A stretch of 64,000 nucleotides of DNA from Streptomyces sp. NBC_00576. Lineage in GTDB: Bacteria; Actinomycetota; Actinomycetes; Streptomycetales; Streptomycetaceae. The translations under genes were made by a program, and so were the position numbers. Location of the stretch: positions 2,480,001-2,544,000 of the forward strand of contig NZ_CP107780.1 of NCBI RefSeq assembly GCF_036345175.1. Reading direction: 5' to 3'. The notes under the pieces were generated by a model, which was not told the DNA's origin, searched no databases, and saw nothing but the letters and a program-made list of their open reading frames with translations. Of this stretch, positions 1 to 7,948 are shown in pieces (positions within the stretch are counted from its first letter, which is position 1; each line of letters opens with the position of its first letter).

Positions 1-1
1 G

Positions 2-502
2 CCCACGCTGCTGTGCCTCGCGGCAGCCGTGTCGTGCGGCGACTCGGGCTCATCCAGCGACGACTCGGGTCCCATCGGCGCGAGACAACTGGACGGAACG
101 AATCTGTGCACGCTCCTGTCCGAGGACACCATGGCCAAGCTGCTGGGTGTGAAGAAGCTGGAGAGCGATTCGGCGGCGGGCGCGAGTGACGACTGCGAGT
201 GGACGGCGCCGGTTGACGGATCCGCCGACGGCAAGCTCCAGATGAACAGCTATTACGTGATGGAAGTGGGCGAGCAGACGACTGTCGGTGGTCTACGCGC
301 GCGCCGCGCCGTACAGTCCACTGCCTGCGAGATCTCCGTCGACACGACGGGAGCGACCGATCCGGCCGGCGAGTCCGGGAAGGCCGACCCCGCCCTCCGC
401 GTCTGGTTCCTGGGCCCGGCGGACGGTTTCGACGACGCGAAGAACTGCAAGGCGGCCAGCCGTCTCGCCGAGGCCGCGATGCGGGCGTTGCCGGAGGGGT
501 GA
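2..502 (+). CDS. Putative lipoprotein, DUF3558-like, 5' end cut by window edge
   Basis: The reading frame is open from the first bases of the window, so the true start lies upstream. The first residues form the end of a hydrophobic leader followed by a lipobox-like Ala-Val-Ser-Cys, then a Ser/Asp-rich tether, as in Streptomyces lipoproteins anchored outside the membrane. The mature part has the sparse Cys pattern (LCTLL, CEW, AC, NC) and the late hydrophobic/charged helix seen in DUF3558-type proteins. Function is unknown; the family is often surface-exposed. It reads towards the integration module and shows no link to it. The family assignment is by eye and could be wrong; the lipoprotein call is firmer. 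Confidence 0.6.
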   Translation, partial: PTLLCLAAAVSCGDSGSSSDDSGPIGARQLDGTNLCTLLSEDTMAKLLGVKKLESDSAAGASDDCEWTAPVDGSADGKLQMNSYYVMEVGEQTTVGGLRARRAVQSTACEISVDTTGATDPAGESGKADPALRVWFLGPADGFDDAKNCKAASRLAEAAMRALPEG

Positions 503-735
503 GCCGTGTAGCAGCGGGGGCGGAGGCCTCTGCGAGGGACGTGTCCGTCATCAGGTGGTCAGCCGAGGATCGCACGATCGTCGCGGTATCAGAGGGGGCA
601 GGATCGCAGCGAGTACGGCCGACGCCACGCGCTCAGGCCACGGCAGAACAGACATCAGCTCGCATACCGCCCTCTGAGACTGGGGCGCATGATCGTGTTA
701 CGAGCTCTCAGCACCCTGGACGCCGTACTGCGCTC

Positions 736-790
736 CTGGGACTTTTCAGGGACTTTCAGCTCTGTCCCAGGGACTTTCGAGGGACGTTTC
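736..790. repeat. Cluster of GGGACTTT-like direct repeats
   Basis: The motif GGGACTTT (with variants such as GGGACGTTT) occurs four times within about 50 bases, starting near 738, 749, 770 and 781. The 10-mer CTGGGACTTT at 736-745 recurs in the same orientation at 3031-3040, on the far side of the excisionase and integrase genes. Iterated short direct repeats next to int/xis genes are typical of arm-type recombinase binding sites, but this role is inferred. Apart from this cluster and the hairpin at 824-855, I see nothing convincing between 503 and 949. Confidence 0.4.
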
Positions 791-823
791 GCCGCCTTAC
801 ACGGCAAGCCCCCGAAAGATCGG

Positions 824-855
824 AAAGGGCCTCCATCGCAGATCAGAGGCCCTTT
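824..855 (-). terminator. Hairpin terminator downstream of xis
   Basis: A perfect 10-bp inverted repeat (AAAGGGCCTC at 824-833, GAGGCCCTTT at 846-855) encloses a 12-base loop. It lies about 95 bases past the stop codon of the leftward excisionase gene, with A/T-rich stem ends. It could also stop rightward transcription from the lipoprotein gene. Confidence 0.6.
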
Positions 856-949
856 TCAAGGCAAAGCCGCAGGTGGCGGCAGACGAGTCGGGCTGCACGC
901 CGGGTACTGTCGCCCTCCCGACACAAAGGCACAGGCGTACTCCGCCAAT

Positions 950-1183
950 TCAGACCGCGCGATCCACTGCCTGAGCTTCCAGCCATGCCTCCACCTCCGG
1001 CCAGCGGTAGCGCAAATAGCGGCCGACCTTGTGGGCTCGCGGACCCTGGCGTCGGTGATTCCATACGTAGACCGTGTTCAGCGGCACACCGAGGAAGTCA
1101 GCCAGTTCCTCAGCGCTCATCAGCGGGCGGCGGTCCCCCGTGTCACTGGCGGCTTCTGCCGCACGGGCAGTGGTTCGACGCAT
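950..1183 (-). CDS. xis: Excisionase-like helix-turn-helix protein (Xis)
   Basis: This 77-residue basic protein contains a MerR/Xis-type winged helix: a segment around residues 22-60 reads MSAEELADFLGVPLNTVY followed by W, RRQGPRAHKVGRYLRYR and a final helix containing EVEAWLE. This is the usual layout of small DNA-bending excisionases encoded beside tyrosine integrases in actinomycete integrative elements. The ATG at 1183 was chosen because the conserved domain starts shortly after it; upstream in-frame codons add only unconvincing sequence. It diverges from the integrase gene at 1577, with a shared A/T-richer promoter region between them, unusual for xis-int pairs, which are more often co-directional. 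Confidence 0.7.
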   Translation of the reverse strand: MRRTTARAAEAASDTGDRRPLMSAEELADFLGVPLNTVYVWNHRRQGPRAHKVGRYLRYRWPEVEAWLEAQAVDRAV

Positions 1184-1576
1184 GGGTACTCCGTAACGGC
1201 TCGGAAACGGGCAGGAGAACCACGCGAGTGGTTGCCCACTGTGGTGGTGCACGGAACAGTGACATGAGATTCCAGCCGCGCCAAATAAAAGAACTTGCGG
1301 CGAAATTCCTGAGACTCTGCAGAACTCTCGAAAGACAGCAGCGAACCCTCGCCGATACCTCAGCGAGGATTCAGCTAGGGCGAGACTCTTCCCCACTCTG
1401 GATCCCCATGTCGCAATGACCCAGAAAATACGTTTGACATTTCCGTTTCCCTGGATCAACATTCCATTCACTCAGCCGAGATGAACGGTCACGCGATCTC
1501 ACCGTCGATGACGACCCTGATACGAGAGAACCCCACCAACAACATCAAGGCCGCCCGACAATTAGGAGTTAAGTCC

Positions 1577-2851
1577 ATGCCGTACGACCGTTGGCACAAG
1601 TCACGCCCGAAAGCCGGAGAGTCGGCCTGTAGGGAACACGGCAAGGTTCCGACGGCGGATCACGGGGTCGGGAAGCGGTGGCAGGCCCGTTGGCGTAACC
1701 GGGAAGGTATCCAGCAGACGGAGTTGTTCCGCACCGAGGCCGAAGCCCGCAGGCACGAGACCAAGATGCGGTCCGGAGTGGACGATGGGTCATACATCAA
1801 CCCTCGCGCCGGAGAGGTCAGGGTCGATGAACTCGCCCTTACGTGGCTCAAGGGACACGAACACAAGAATCCGCGCACATACCGACGCCACAAGGAGCGG
1901 ATTCTCCTACACATCGTTCCTACCACAGTTGGGAAGATGCGCGTAAAGGACGTGAACGCGTCGTCTTTGCTGGACTGGCTGCACGACCGTCGTCGGCTGC
2001 TCGAAAGTTCCACGCTGCGCCTGGTCTTCGACAATCTTCGGGCTGTCTTTGACCTGGCCGTGGACGACAGCCTGATACCCAAAAATCCATGCCTCGCCAA
2101 ATCGGTGCAGGACGCCAAGCCGAAGCGGGGAGACGGCGGCCGGGCAGAGCTGACCCTGACATGGGAGGACACACAGAAGATCCGTGCCGAACTTCCCGAC
2201 CGCTACAAGGCGCTCGTAGACTGCGGTCGCGGCCTGGGCCTTCGTCAAGGAGAAATATTCGGCCTGTCACCAGAAGACATCGACTGGGCACATCCGGACG
2301 GCTCGATGGTGCACGTGCAACGGCAAGTAGTCCACGACGGCTCGTTCCTGGTATTCGACCTCCCCAAGGGCGGAGACGGCGAGGACCCGAAGGACCGGTG
2401 GGTCGAACTGACCGACGACGTGGCCATCCCCCTGCGCGAACACATGGAGAAGTACCCGCCCGTCGAGGTGACCCGACCGTGGGGCAGCAAAGGCGGCAAC
2501 CCGGTCACGTTGCAGCTGATCTTCTACACTCGGGAGAAGACCGCCATTCAGTCGAATTGGTTCAACTCCTACCGCTGGAAGCCTGCTCTTGCGGCGGCCG
2601 GCCTCATCAAGCCCCTTGACCCCAACACGAAGGGACGGCGCTGGGAGAAGTCCCGCGACATGATGATGCACGCCCTCCGACACCTGTACGCGTCGATGAT
2701 GATCAACGGCGGGGTAGACGTGTACACACTCGCGGATCGGCTCGGACACGCCGATCCTGCGTTTACTCTGCGTAAGTACGTGCACCGGATCGCGGGGGCC
2801 GGTTCCAAGATCCGCATCGCGGTCCAGAGCGCCTACACGAGGGCCGCGTGA
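1577..2851 (+). CDS. int: Tyrosine site-specific integrase
   Basis: This 424-residue tyrosine recombinase has an N-terminal arm-binding and SAM-like core-binding region (about residues 20-190) and a C-terminal catalytic domain. The catalytic Arg is in GLGLRQGEIFGL, the HxxR box in HALRHLYAS, and the nucleophile Tyr in TLRKYVH. The ATG at 1577 is preceded by AGGAG at good spacing; an upstream in-frame ATG at 1481 lacks one. With xis next door this is an integration/excision module of an integrative element or prophage. No replication or transfer genes lie within the window, and no tRNA gene is adjacent, so the element is either truncated or extends left of the window. Confidence 0.88.
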   Translation: MPYDRWHKSRPKAGESACREHGKVPTADHGVGKRWQARWRNREGIQQTELFRTEAEARRHETKMRSGVDDGSYINPRAGEVRVDELALTWLKGHEHKNPRTYRRHKERILLHIVPTTVGKMRVKDVNASSLLDWLHDRRRLLESSTLRLVFDNLRAVFDLAVDDSLIPKNPCLAKSVQDAKPKRGDGGRAELTLTWEDTQKIRAELPDRYKALVDCGRGLGLRQGEIFGLSPEDIDWAHPDGSMVHVQRQVVHDGSFLVFDLPKGGDGEDPKDRWVELTDDVAIPLREHMEKYPPVEVTRPWGSKGGNPVTLQLIFYTREKTAIQSNWFNSYRWKPALAAAGLIKPLDPNTKGRRWEKSRDMMMHALRHLYASMMINGGVDVYTLADRLGHADPAFTLRKYVHRIAGAGSKIRIAVQSAYTRAA

Positions 2852-3106
2852 CTCCTGCACCGTTCGGCTTGTGCAACGACCGTGCAAGATGATCTTCGGA
2901 CGGGTTCGTTTGCGCAGGTCAGATACGTTGTATAGGAGTTCCGGGACATCTGAGGGGCGGGTGCCGCCACACCCCGTCTGACCTTTACGAACGGGGGAGG
3001 CGGGGGTGCGGCGGCGCCTGTGGGAATTCTCTGGGACTTTGGGCCAGGACCGGGCTTCTCCCGGCCGTCCGGGCGAGCGGCTCGCCGGCCTCCAGTTGCT
3101 CGGAGG

Positions 3107-3500
3107 CTAGAAGTGGCGCAGGGCATGTAGCCGTGTTCCTGGGACGGCTCCCGGACTCGGGCCCCGTTCAGGGCGCTCTTCTCCAGCGTGGCGATCACTC
3201 CGGCCCCGGCCAGGGCCGGCTTCCACACGGAGGAGTTGAAGAAGTTCCTGTTGATCGCGTTGCGCTCGCGCCCCGTCACCAGGAGGTCGTACGTCCTCGG
3301 CCGCCGGTGCCTGGCCTCCACCGGCGTTTCGGCCGGGCGGGGGTCGTCCCACGCCATGGTGACCGGTCCGCACCATCTTGACCTGGCGCCGGACGTGGAC
3401 GACTTCCTCGTCGAAGTCGATGTCCTCCATGGACAAGCCGAACGCCTCTCCTTGTCCGAGCCCGAGGCCGGCTCCGATCTCGAACAGCACCGAACTCCTG
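3107..3500 (-). pseudogene. Decayed tyrosine integrase remnant, inverted relative to int
   Basis: Fragments in different minus-strand frames align in order with the intact integrase. GLGLGQGEAFGLSMEDID and VVHVRRQV near 3380-3480 match its catalytic-Arg region. RNFFNSSVWKPALAGAGVI near 3170-3250 matches its NWFNSYRWKPALAAAGLI. LHALRHF near 3110-3130 matches its HxxR box and is followed at once by a stop. At least two frame changes separate the pieces, and the Tyr-containing C-terminus is missing. Either a second integrase was acquired and lost, or an ancestral one was duplicated in inverted orientation. The flanking intervals 2852-3106 and 3501-3633 contain no gene I can support. Confidence 0.7.
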
Positions 3501-3633
3501 GCCGCCCTCCGGGCCCAGCAGGACGAGGCCATCGCCCGTGCAGGCGACGGCCCGGCCATGAACGTCACCCGCAGCCGCCTCGGACGCCTCACCCGCCAAG
3601 TCTCCGCCCGGTCCCGGCACTCGCTCTCTTCTC

Positions 3634-4521
3634 TCATGTGCTCTCTTCGCCGAGGCGGTCGGCTGCCCACGGCAGGAGCTCCTTGGCCACCGCCAGGCTG
3701 AACGGCCTCACCAGCGAACGAAGTTCGGCGCAGGCCACAGGACCGAGTGTGAGGTAAGGGAGGGCGGCAAGCCTGTCGGTGGTGTACTCGATCTCCGCCC
3801 TGCGCCGCGTACCGTCCTCGGTCAGGGCCAGGTGAGGTCCGTCGTCGAGCCATCCACGCTCACGCAGGCTCTGCACGGCCTGTCCCCACTGTTCCGGCGT
3901 CCATGCCCGCGAGTCGCGCAGCACCCCTGCGTCGATGTCGCCTGTGGCAGCGTGCGTGACGAGAGCCTCGAGCCCGCTCAGTCCGGCAGTCAGTAGTGCC
4001 GCCACGTGACCGTCGCCACGGAACTCCCGCAGCAGAGTCTGCGCGTGCCAGAGCACGAGGTGGGGTGCGCTCGGCCACGGCAGTGCGGCGTGCGCGGCGA
4101 AGAGGGGGCGGCCTTGTGGATGGCGGACGGTCGCTTCAGCCGCGGTACGGGCCAATTCCGCCGCGCGGACCAGCGCCGGTGAGGAGACGTCCGCGCCGAG
4201 GATGCGGCGGAGCGTGGTATCGATCCCGGCGAGCCGGGCGGCGGCGAACCGCTGGGGCGTGGCGGCTTCCCATGCCGCGGGTATGGCTCTGCGCACCACC
4301 TGGGGATTGAAGTTGTAGAACGTGGCGATGACCAGATCCGCCGGAGCGGCACCGAGTGCGGCGGAGCGGGACGCGAAGTACCCCGTCCTGGCGTCCACGC
4401 CCAACTCGGCGTACTGGCCTGCGGCTTCGGGCGAGAAGTAGACACCCCCGTGGTAGGGCTCGAGAGTTCTCCAGGTCTGGCGTGCGAGGGCCAGGCTGTC
4501 GCGGTCCGGGTTCTGCGTCAT
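3634..4521 (-). CDS. SCO6745-family conserved actinobacterial protein
   Basis: This 295-residue protein resembles the SCO6745-type family found across Streptomyces: an N-terminal motif with a conserved HGGVYFSPEA, then YFASRSAALG, FYNFNPQVV and AIPAAW. A C-terminal winged-helix-like region follows, with the pattern WTPEQWGQAVQSLRERGWL then LTEDG, which looks like a MarR-type fold. Function is not established. The ATG at 4521 follows GGAGAGG at six bases. A perfect palindrome lies about 80 bases upstream (4598-4617) and probably controls it. No obvious link to the alkaloid cluster. Confidence 0.65.
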   Translation of the reverse strand: MTQNPDRDSLALARQTWRTLEPYHGGVYFSPEAAGQYAELGVDARTGYFASRSAALGAAPADLVIATFYNFNPQVVRRAIPAAWEAATPQRFAAARLAGIDTTLRRILGADVSSPALVRAAELARTAAEATVRHPQGRPLFAAHAALPWPSAPHLVLWHAQTLLREFRGDGHVAALLTAGLSGLEALVTHAATGDIDAGVLRDSRAWTPEQWGQAVQSLRERGWLDDGPHLALTEDGTRRRAEIEYTTDRLAALPYLTLGPVACAELRSLVRPFSLAVAKELLPWAADRLGEEST

Positions 4522-4597
4522 GAGGGCCTCTCCGTCCTGTGGTGGATGAAACGTTGCTGTTCATCGAGCACACGACGGCACGTGGGGCACACTTATC

Positions 4598-4617
4598 CGT
4601 ACCGCCTGGTCGGTACG
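4598..4617. promoter_or_regulatory. Palindromic operator candidate
   Basis: CGTACCG and CGGTACG form a perfect 7-bp inverted repeat around a 6-base spacer, 77-96 bases upstream of the SCO6745-like start codon. The size and symmetry fit a dimeric TetR-type repressor site. The cognate regulator is not obvious in this window. No gene is apparent in the surrounding 4522-4872 interval. Confidence 0.5.
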
Positions 4618-4814
4618 TTATCGGAGAGCGGTTCCGGCAACTACAGCCCTGCAACCAGTTCTTGGTACCAGCTCGCGGCACCGGTTCGCGATGTCACCGA
4701 AGAAGGTCGTGAACCGGCTGATCAGCAGCCTGCGGGCGCCGGCCGAGCACGGCTTCGCCAGCCTGAAGACCTTCAGTCGCGCGGGAACCGGGACCACCGA
4801 CGACCGCGAACGCC

Positions 4815-4860
4815 GGGGTCGTCAGGGTCGTCGGGGTCGTCGGGGTCGTCGGGGTCGGGT
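4815..4860. repeat. 9-bp tandem repeat downstream of the ABC permease
   Basis: About four and a half copies of a GTCGTCGGG-like nonamer are arranged head to tail just past the permease stop codon (4873, minus strand). The stretch is not in a supported gene. It looks like slippage-prone low-complexity DNA; I see no hairpin in it. Confidence 0.6.
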
Positions 4861-4872
4861 GTCCGACGGCGG

Positions 4873-6954
4873 TCATTCCGCGTGTGGGCCCGCCCGCCGA
4901 GTGACCGACCTCAGCAGGGGGCGGCTGAGCGCACTCGCCGCCAGCAGTCCGCCGACGCCGAGACCGAAACACGCGGCGAGCGTGATGCCGCTGCCCGCGT
5001 CGAAGGACGATCCGCCGCCGAGGAGGGTGAGCGGGGCGGCGGCGAAGACGCCGGTCAGGACGGAGCCGCCGGCCAGCACGGCCACCGGGATGAGGGTCTC
5101 CTTGCGGCGGGCCGCGTCCAGGATCCGCAGCGGGGTGCCCGCCAGCCTCAGCAGGGCGTAGGTGCGGCGGCGGTCCAGGACGGAGGAGGCCGCGGTGATC
5201 CCGGCAGAGGCGATGGCGGTGATGAAGGTGACGCCGAGGACGATCCGGGTGGCGGTGGAGAAGTCCCGGGCGAACAGCCGGTTGGACCAGTCGATGTCGG
5301 TGCCGGTGATCGGGTACTGGCCGGGCACGAGGGAGGTCAGCGCGGTGCGGGCGCGATCGAGGTTCTGGGTGCCGCCGGGCACGGTGACCGTGACCTGGAC
5401 GCTGTTCTCGCCGCCGCCCATGGCGACCCAGTCGGTGTCGCTGCCGACGGTGGCGGTGACGCCGGCGCGCTCCAGGCGGTCCCGCGCCTCGTGCTGGACC
5501 ACGGCCACCCGGTTCTTCGGCACGGCCACGGCGAGGGTGTCGGGGTGGCCCCACGGGGAGCCTCCGCCGAAGCTGAAGAGGGCGAAGAACCCGGCGACGA
5601 ATCCGGCGAGGGTGAGCCCGGAGACCGTACGCCACGCGCTCTTCGGATCGTCCAGCAGTCGCCGCCCGGCCAGCAGGGTCGCCGCCTGCCGGGCCCTGGC
5701 GCTGACGATCCGGCCGAGGATGCCGACCACCCACGGGCCGATCACGGACAGGGCGAGGAAGACGACGGCGAAGAACCCCAGGACGCCGTTGATGTCGCTC
5801 TTGTGGTGCTCGGTGTACCACGAGTAGCCGAGGATCACCGCGACGAAGACCAGGGCACGGACGAAGCTCATCCGAGGTGGCCGCGAGCGCCGCGCCACGC
5901 CCAGCGGGCCGACCACGACCTGGCGCAGCCCGATGAGCGCGCTGACGATCACCATGGCAACGACTCCGGCGAGTACGGCGAGCAGTACCGGGAGCCCGAC
6001 CCACAGGTCGGCCGCGTACCAGGAGCCGCCCGCCACGGACACCTGAGCGGCGAGGGGAACCAGCAGCCCGTAGCCGATAGCGCCCAGCAGCGTGCCCACC
6101 GTGGCGGTGAGGGCCGACTCGGCCGCCGTCATCCCGGCGATCCGGCCGGGCGTGGCGCCGATGAGCCGCAGTGCGGCGAGACGCTGGTCGCGGCGGGAGA
6201 CCGACAGGCGCGCCGAGGAGGCGCCGAGGATCAGCAGCGGTACGGCGACGAGAATGGCGGCGATCTCCGCGAGCACCACGTACCCGCTGCCGATGCCGTC
6301 GCTCGAGCGCCGTCCGGTGAAGTCGGCGACCCTGGTGGGGGTGACGGTGTCGCCGGGGCGGCGCGGGTCGTCCTCGCGCGGGGCGGTGACGGCGGGGGCG
6401 GTCGGTATGTGGCCGACGACGGCGACGAGTTCGCCGGGGTGCGCCAGTGCGGCGCGGCCCAGGGTGCCGGCCGGGGTGCCGGGGACGGGGTGGCTGCCGG
6501 TGGGGAGGCGGTGGAGCAGGTCGGCGAGGGCCGGGGAGACCCACATCTCGCCGGGCTCGGGGAAGTGGGTCATGCCGGGCGGGGCCGGGGCCTTCCTGCC
6601 CGGCAGCTGTGCCACGTCCACGACGGTGACCGGGGTGCTTCCGCTGAACGTGGTGCCGACGGCCTCGATCGCGGCTGGGGCCGCCGACCTGATGGGGCTG
6701 CGCCAGTCGATGCGGTCGGCGCGTTGCTGGAAGCCGAGGTTGGCGGCCACGCAGACCAGCAGCAACGCGGTGCTGATGGCGGCCGCGGCGACGGCGAGGC
6801 CGGTGGCCAGCAGGCCGGTGCGGCCGCCGGCGCGGGTCAGCCGCCAGGTCAGGGTCCAGGTGGTGCGGTCCAGTGCCCTCATCGGGTTCAGAGCCCTCAT
6901 CGGGTTCAGAGCCCTCATCGGGTTGAGTGCCGTCATCAGGTTCGGTGTCCTCAT
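4873..6954 (-). CDS. FtsX/MacB-type ABC transporter permease
   Basis: This 693-residue membrane protein has the duplicated FtsX plan: one N-terminal transmembrane helix, a large extracytoplasmic domain, three helices around residues 230-360, a second block of helices near 370-430, another exported loop, and three C-terminal helices. MacB-like systems export or remove membrane-active compounds instead of importing nutrients. The ATG at 6954 overlaps the ATPase stop codon (ATGA), so the two are translationally coupled. The N-terminus carries three tandem NPMRAL hexapeptides from an 18-bp DNA repeat (6875-6946), giving several in-frame ATGs, so the exact start is ambiguous. A divergent two-component system probably regulates it. 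Confidence 0.85.
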   Translation of the reverse strand: MRTPNLMTALNPMRALNPMRALNPMRALDRTTWTLTWRLTRAGGRTGLLATGLAVAAAAISTALLLVCVAANLGFQQRADRIDWRSPIRSAAPAAIEAVGTTFSGSTPVTVVDVAQLPGRKAPAPPGMTHFPEPGEMWVSPALADLLHRLPTGSHPVPGTPAGTLGRAALAHPGELVAVVGHIPTAPAVTAPREDDPRRPGDTVTPTRVADFTGRRSSDGIGSGYVVLAEIAAILVAVPLLILGASSARLSVSRRDQRLAALRLIGATPGRIAGMTAAESALTATVGTLLGAIGYGLLVPLAAQVSVAGGSWYAADLWVGLPVLLAVLAGVVAMVIVSALIGLRQVVVGPLGVARRSRPPRMSFVRALVFVAVILGYSWYTEHHKSDINGVLGFFAVVFLALSVIGPWVVGILGRIVSARARQAATLLAGRRLLDDPKSAWRTVSGLTLAGFVAGFFALFSFGGGSPWGHPDTLAVAVPKNRVAVVQHEARDRLERAGVTATVGSDTDWVAMGGGENSVQVTVTVPGGTQNLDRARTALTSLVPGQYPITGTDIDWSNRLFARDFSTATRIVLGVTFITAIASAGITAASSVLDRRRTYALLRLAGTPLRILDAARRKETLIPVAVLAGGSVLTGVFAAAPLTLLGGGSSFDAGSGITLAACFGLGVGGLLAASALSRPLLRSVTRRAGPHAE
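6875..6946. repeat. 18-bp tandem repeat at permease 5' end
   Basis: Three near-identical 18-bp units start at 6875, 6893 and 6911, and a degenerate fourth runs to 6946. In the coding strand each unit encodes Asn-Pro-Met-Arg-Ala-Leu, so every unit adds a potential start codon without disturbing the frame. Confidence 0.8.
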
Positions 6955-7733
6955 CGGTCGTACCGCGCGTCCGCGTCGTGGCCGACAGGCTGTCCGGGCG
7001 TGTGCCAGGCGGCGACGCCCGCCGCCTCCGCGGCGCGGGTCCGGTCGTCCTCGGTCAGGCGGCCGTCGCGGACCCGGACGGTGCGATCGCACCAGTGCGC
7101 CACGTTCTCGTCGTGCGTGACCACGACGAGCGCGGCGCCCTGCCGGTGGGTGATGTCGGCCAGCAGGCCCATGACCTCCATGCCGGTGGTCTGGTCCAGC
7201 GCGCCCGTCGGCTCGTCGGCGAAGATCACCTGCGGGTCGCCGACCAGCGCCCGTGCGATGGCGACGCGCTGCGCCTGCCCGCCGGACAGCTCCCCCGGCC
7301 GCCGCTCCTCCTTGCCGGACAGGCCCAGCACCGGGAACCACTCCCGGGCCTTGCGGACCGCCTGGCGGCGCGGCACGCCGCCGAGCATCAGCGGCAGGGC
7401 CACGTTCTCGTCGGCGGGCAGTTCCGGGAGCAGCTGGCCGGACTGGAAGACGAAGCCGAAGCGGGTGCGGCGCAGTTCGCTGCGCTCGGGCTCGCCCAGC
7501 TGGTCCACACGCTCGCCGGCCAGCAGCACCTGGCCCTCGTCGGGCCGTTCGATGCCGGCCAGACAGTGCAGCAACGTGGACTTGCCCGACCCCGACGGGC
7601 CCATGATCGCCAGCGACTCGCCCGCCGAGACGGACACGTCGACACCTGCCAGGGCGCGGGTCAGGCCGTAGGACTTCCTGAGACCGGTGCCCGCCAGGAC
7701 GGGGGAGGCGGTGGTCGTGCGGTAAGGGCTCAT
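6951..7733 (-). CDS. ABC transporter ATP-binding protein (MacB/LolD-like)
   Basis: This 260-residue ATPase energises the adjacent FtsX-type permease. Walker A is GPSGSGKST, the Q-loop is in FVFQSGQLLPEL, the signature is LSGGQAQRVAIARAL, Walker B is VIFADEPTGALD and the switch His is in VVVTHD. The ATG at 7733 gives the usual short N-terminus. It overlaps the stop of the small membrane ORF upstream (7730-7837) as ATGA, and its own stop overlaps the permease start, so all three look like one coupled operon. The arrangement beside a kinase/regulator pair resembles peptide-antibiotic or cell-envelope stress modules. Confidence 0.93.
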   Translation of the reverse strand: MSPYRTTTASPVLAGTGLRKSYGLTRALAGVDVSVSAGESLAIMGPSGSGKSTLLHCLAGIERPDEGQVLLAGERVDQLGEPERSELRRTRFGFVFQSGQLLPELPADENVALPLMLGGVPRRQAVRKAREWFPVLGLSGKEERRPGELSGGQAQRVAIARALVGDPQVIFADEPTGALDQTTGMEVMGLLADITHRQGAALVVVTHDENVAHWCDRTVRVRDGRLTEDDRTRAAEAAGVAAWHTPGQPVGHDADARYDR

Positions 7734-7837
7734 CGGGCGGCCTGAACGGTGACGAGGGCGCACAGGACGAGGCACAGTCCGGCGAGCGCCGCCAGGACCA
7801 TTTGGAGAACGGTAAGGATCTGCATGCCGTCGACCAT
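7730..7837 (-). CDS. Small single-pass membrane peptide coupled to ABC ATPase
   Basis: A 35-codon frame (or 31 from an internal ATG at 7825) encodes almost only one hydrophobic helix, including LTVLQMVLAALAGLCL and ending in QAAR. Its TGA overlaps the ATPase ATG in an ATGA arrangement, the same coupling seen between ATPase and permease. That coupling and the transmembrane character are the reasons to believe it is translated; no good ribosome binding site is visible. It might be an accessory subunit or a leader peptide that couples translation of the transporter. It is short enough to be missed by automated annotation. Confidence 0.5.
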   Translation of the reverse strand: MVDGMQILTVLQMVLAALAGLCLVLCALVTVQAAR

Positions 7838-7932
7838 CCCGCCGGACAGGGGCGCCTGTCCTCGGCCGCCGGGCCGGTCCGAGGTCGCCGCCATCGGCCT
7901 GCGGGCCGACCCGCCGCTCGGCCGTACTTCCG

Positions 7933-7948
7933 TACTCTTTGCGGCGTG
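7933..7948 (+). promoter_or_regulatory. Possible leaderless promoter of the sensor kinase
   Basis: A TACTCT hexamer at 7933-7938 lies seven bases before the GTG start at 7946, and no Shine-Dalgarno sequence precedes that GTG. This spacing would place transcription start at the start codon, as in many leaderless Streptomyces mRNAs. The -35 element is not clear. Confidence 0.4.

Noticed and set aside
499..1419. Plus-strand open frame of 306 codons
   Set aside because: It is Arg/Ser-rich without domains and runs through the terminator hairpin and over the excisionase gene on the other strand.
2852..3106. tRNA gene as integration site next to the integrase
   Set aside because: No cloverleaf or T-loop consensus was found in the flanks of the integrase gene.
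3490..3600. Plus-strand peptide with LLAALRAQQDEAIARAGDG that looks coding
   Set aside because: It lacks a credible start or recognisable family and overlaps the decayed integrase area; it may be part of a relic but cannot be supported.
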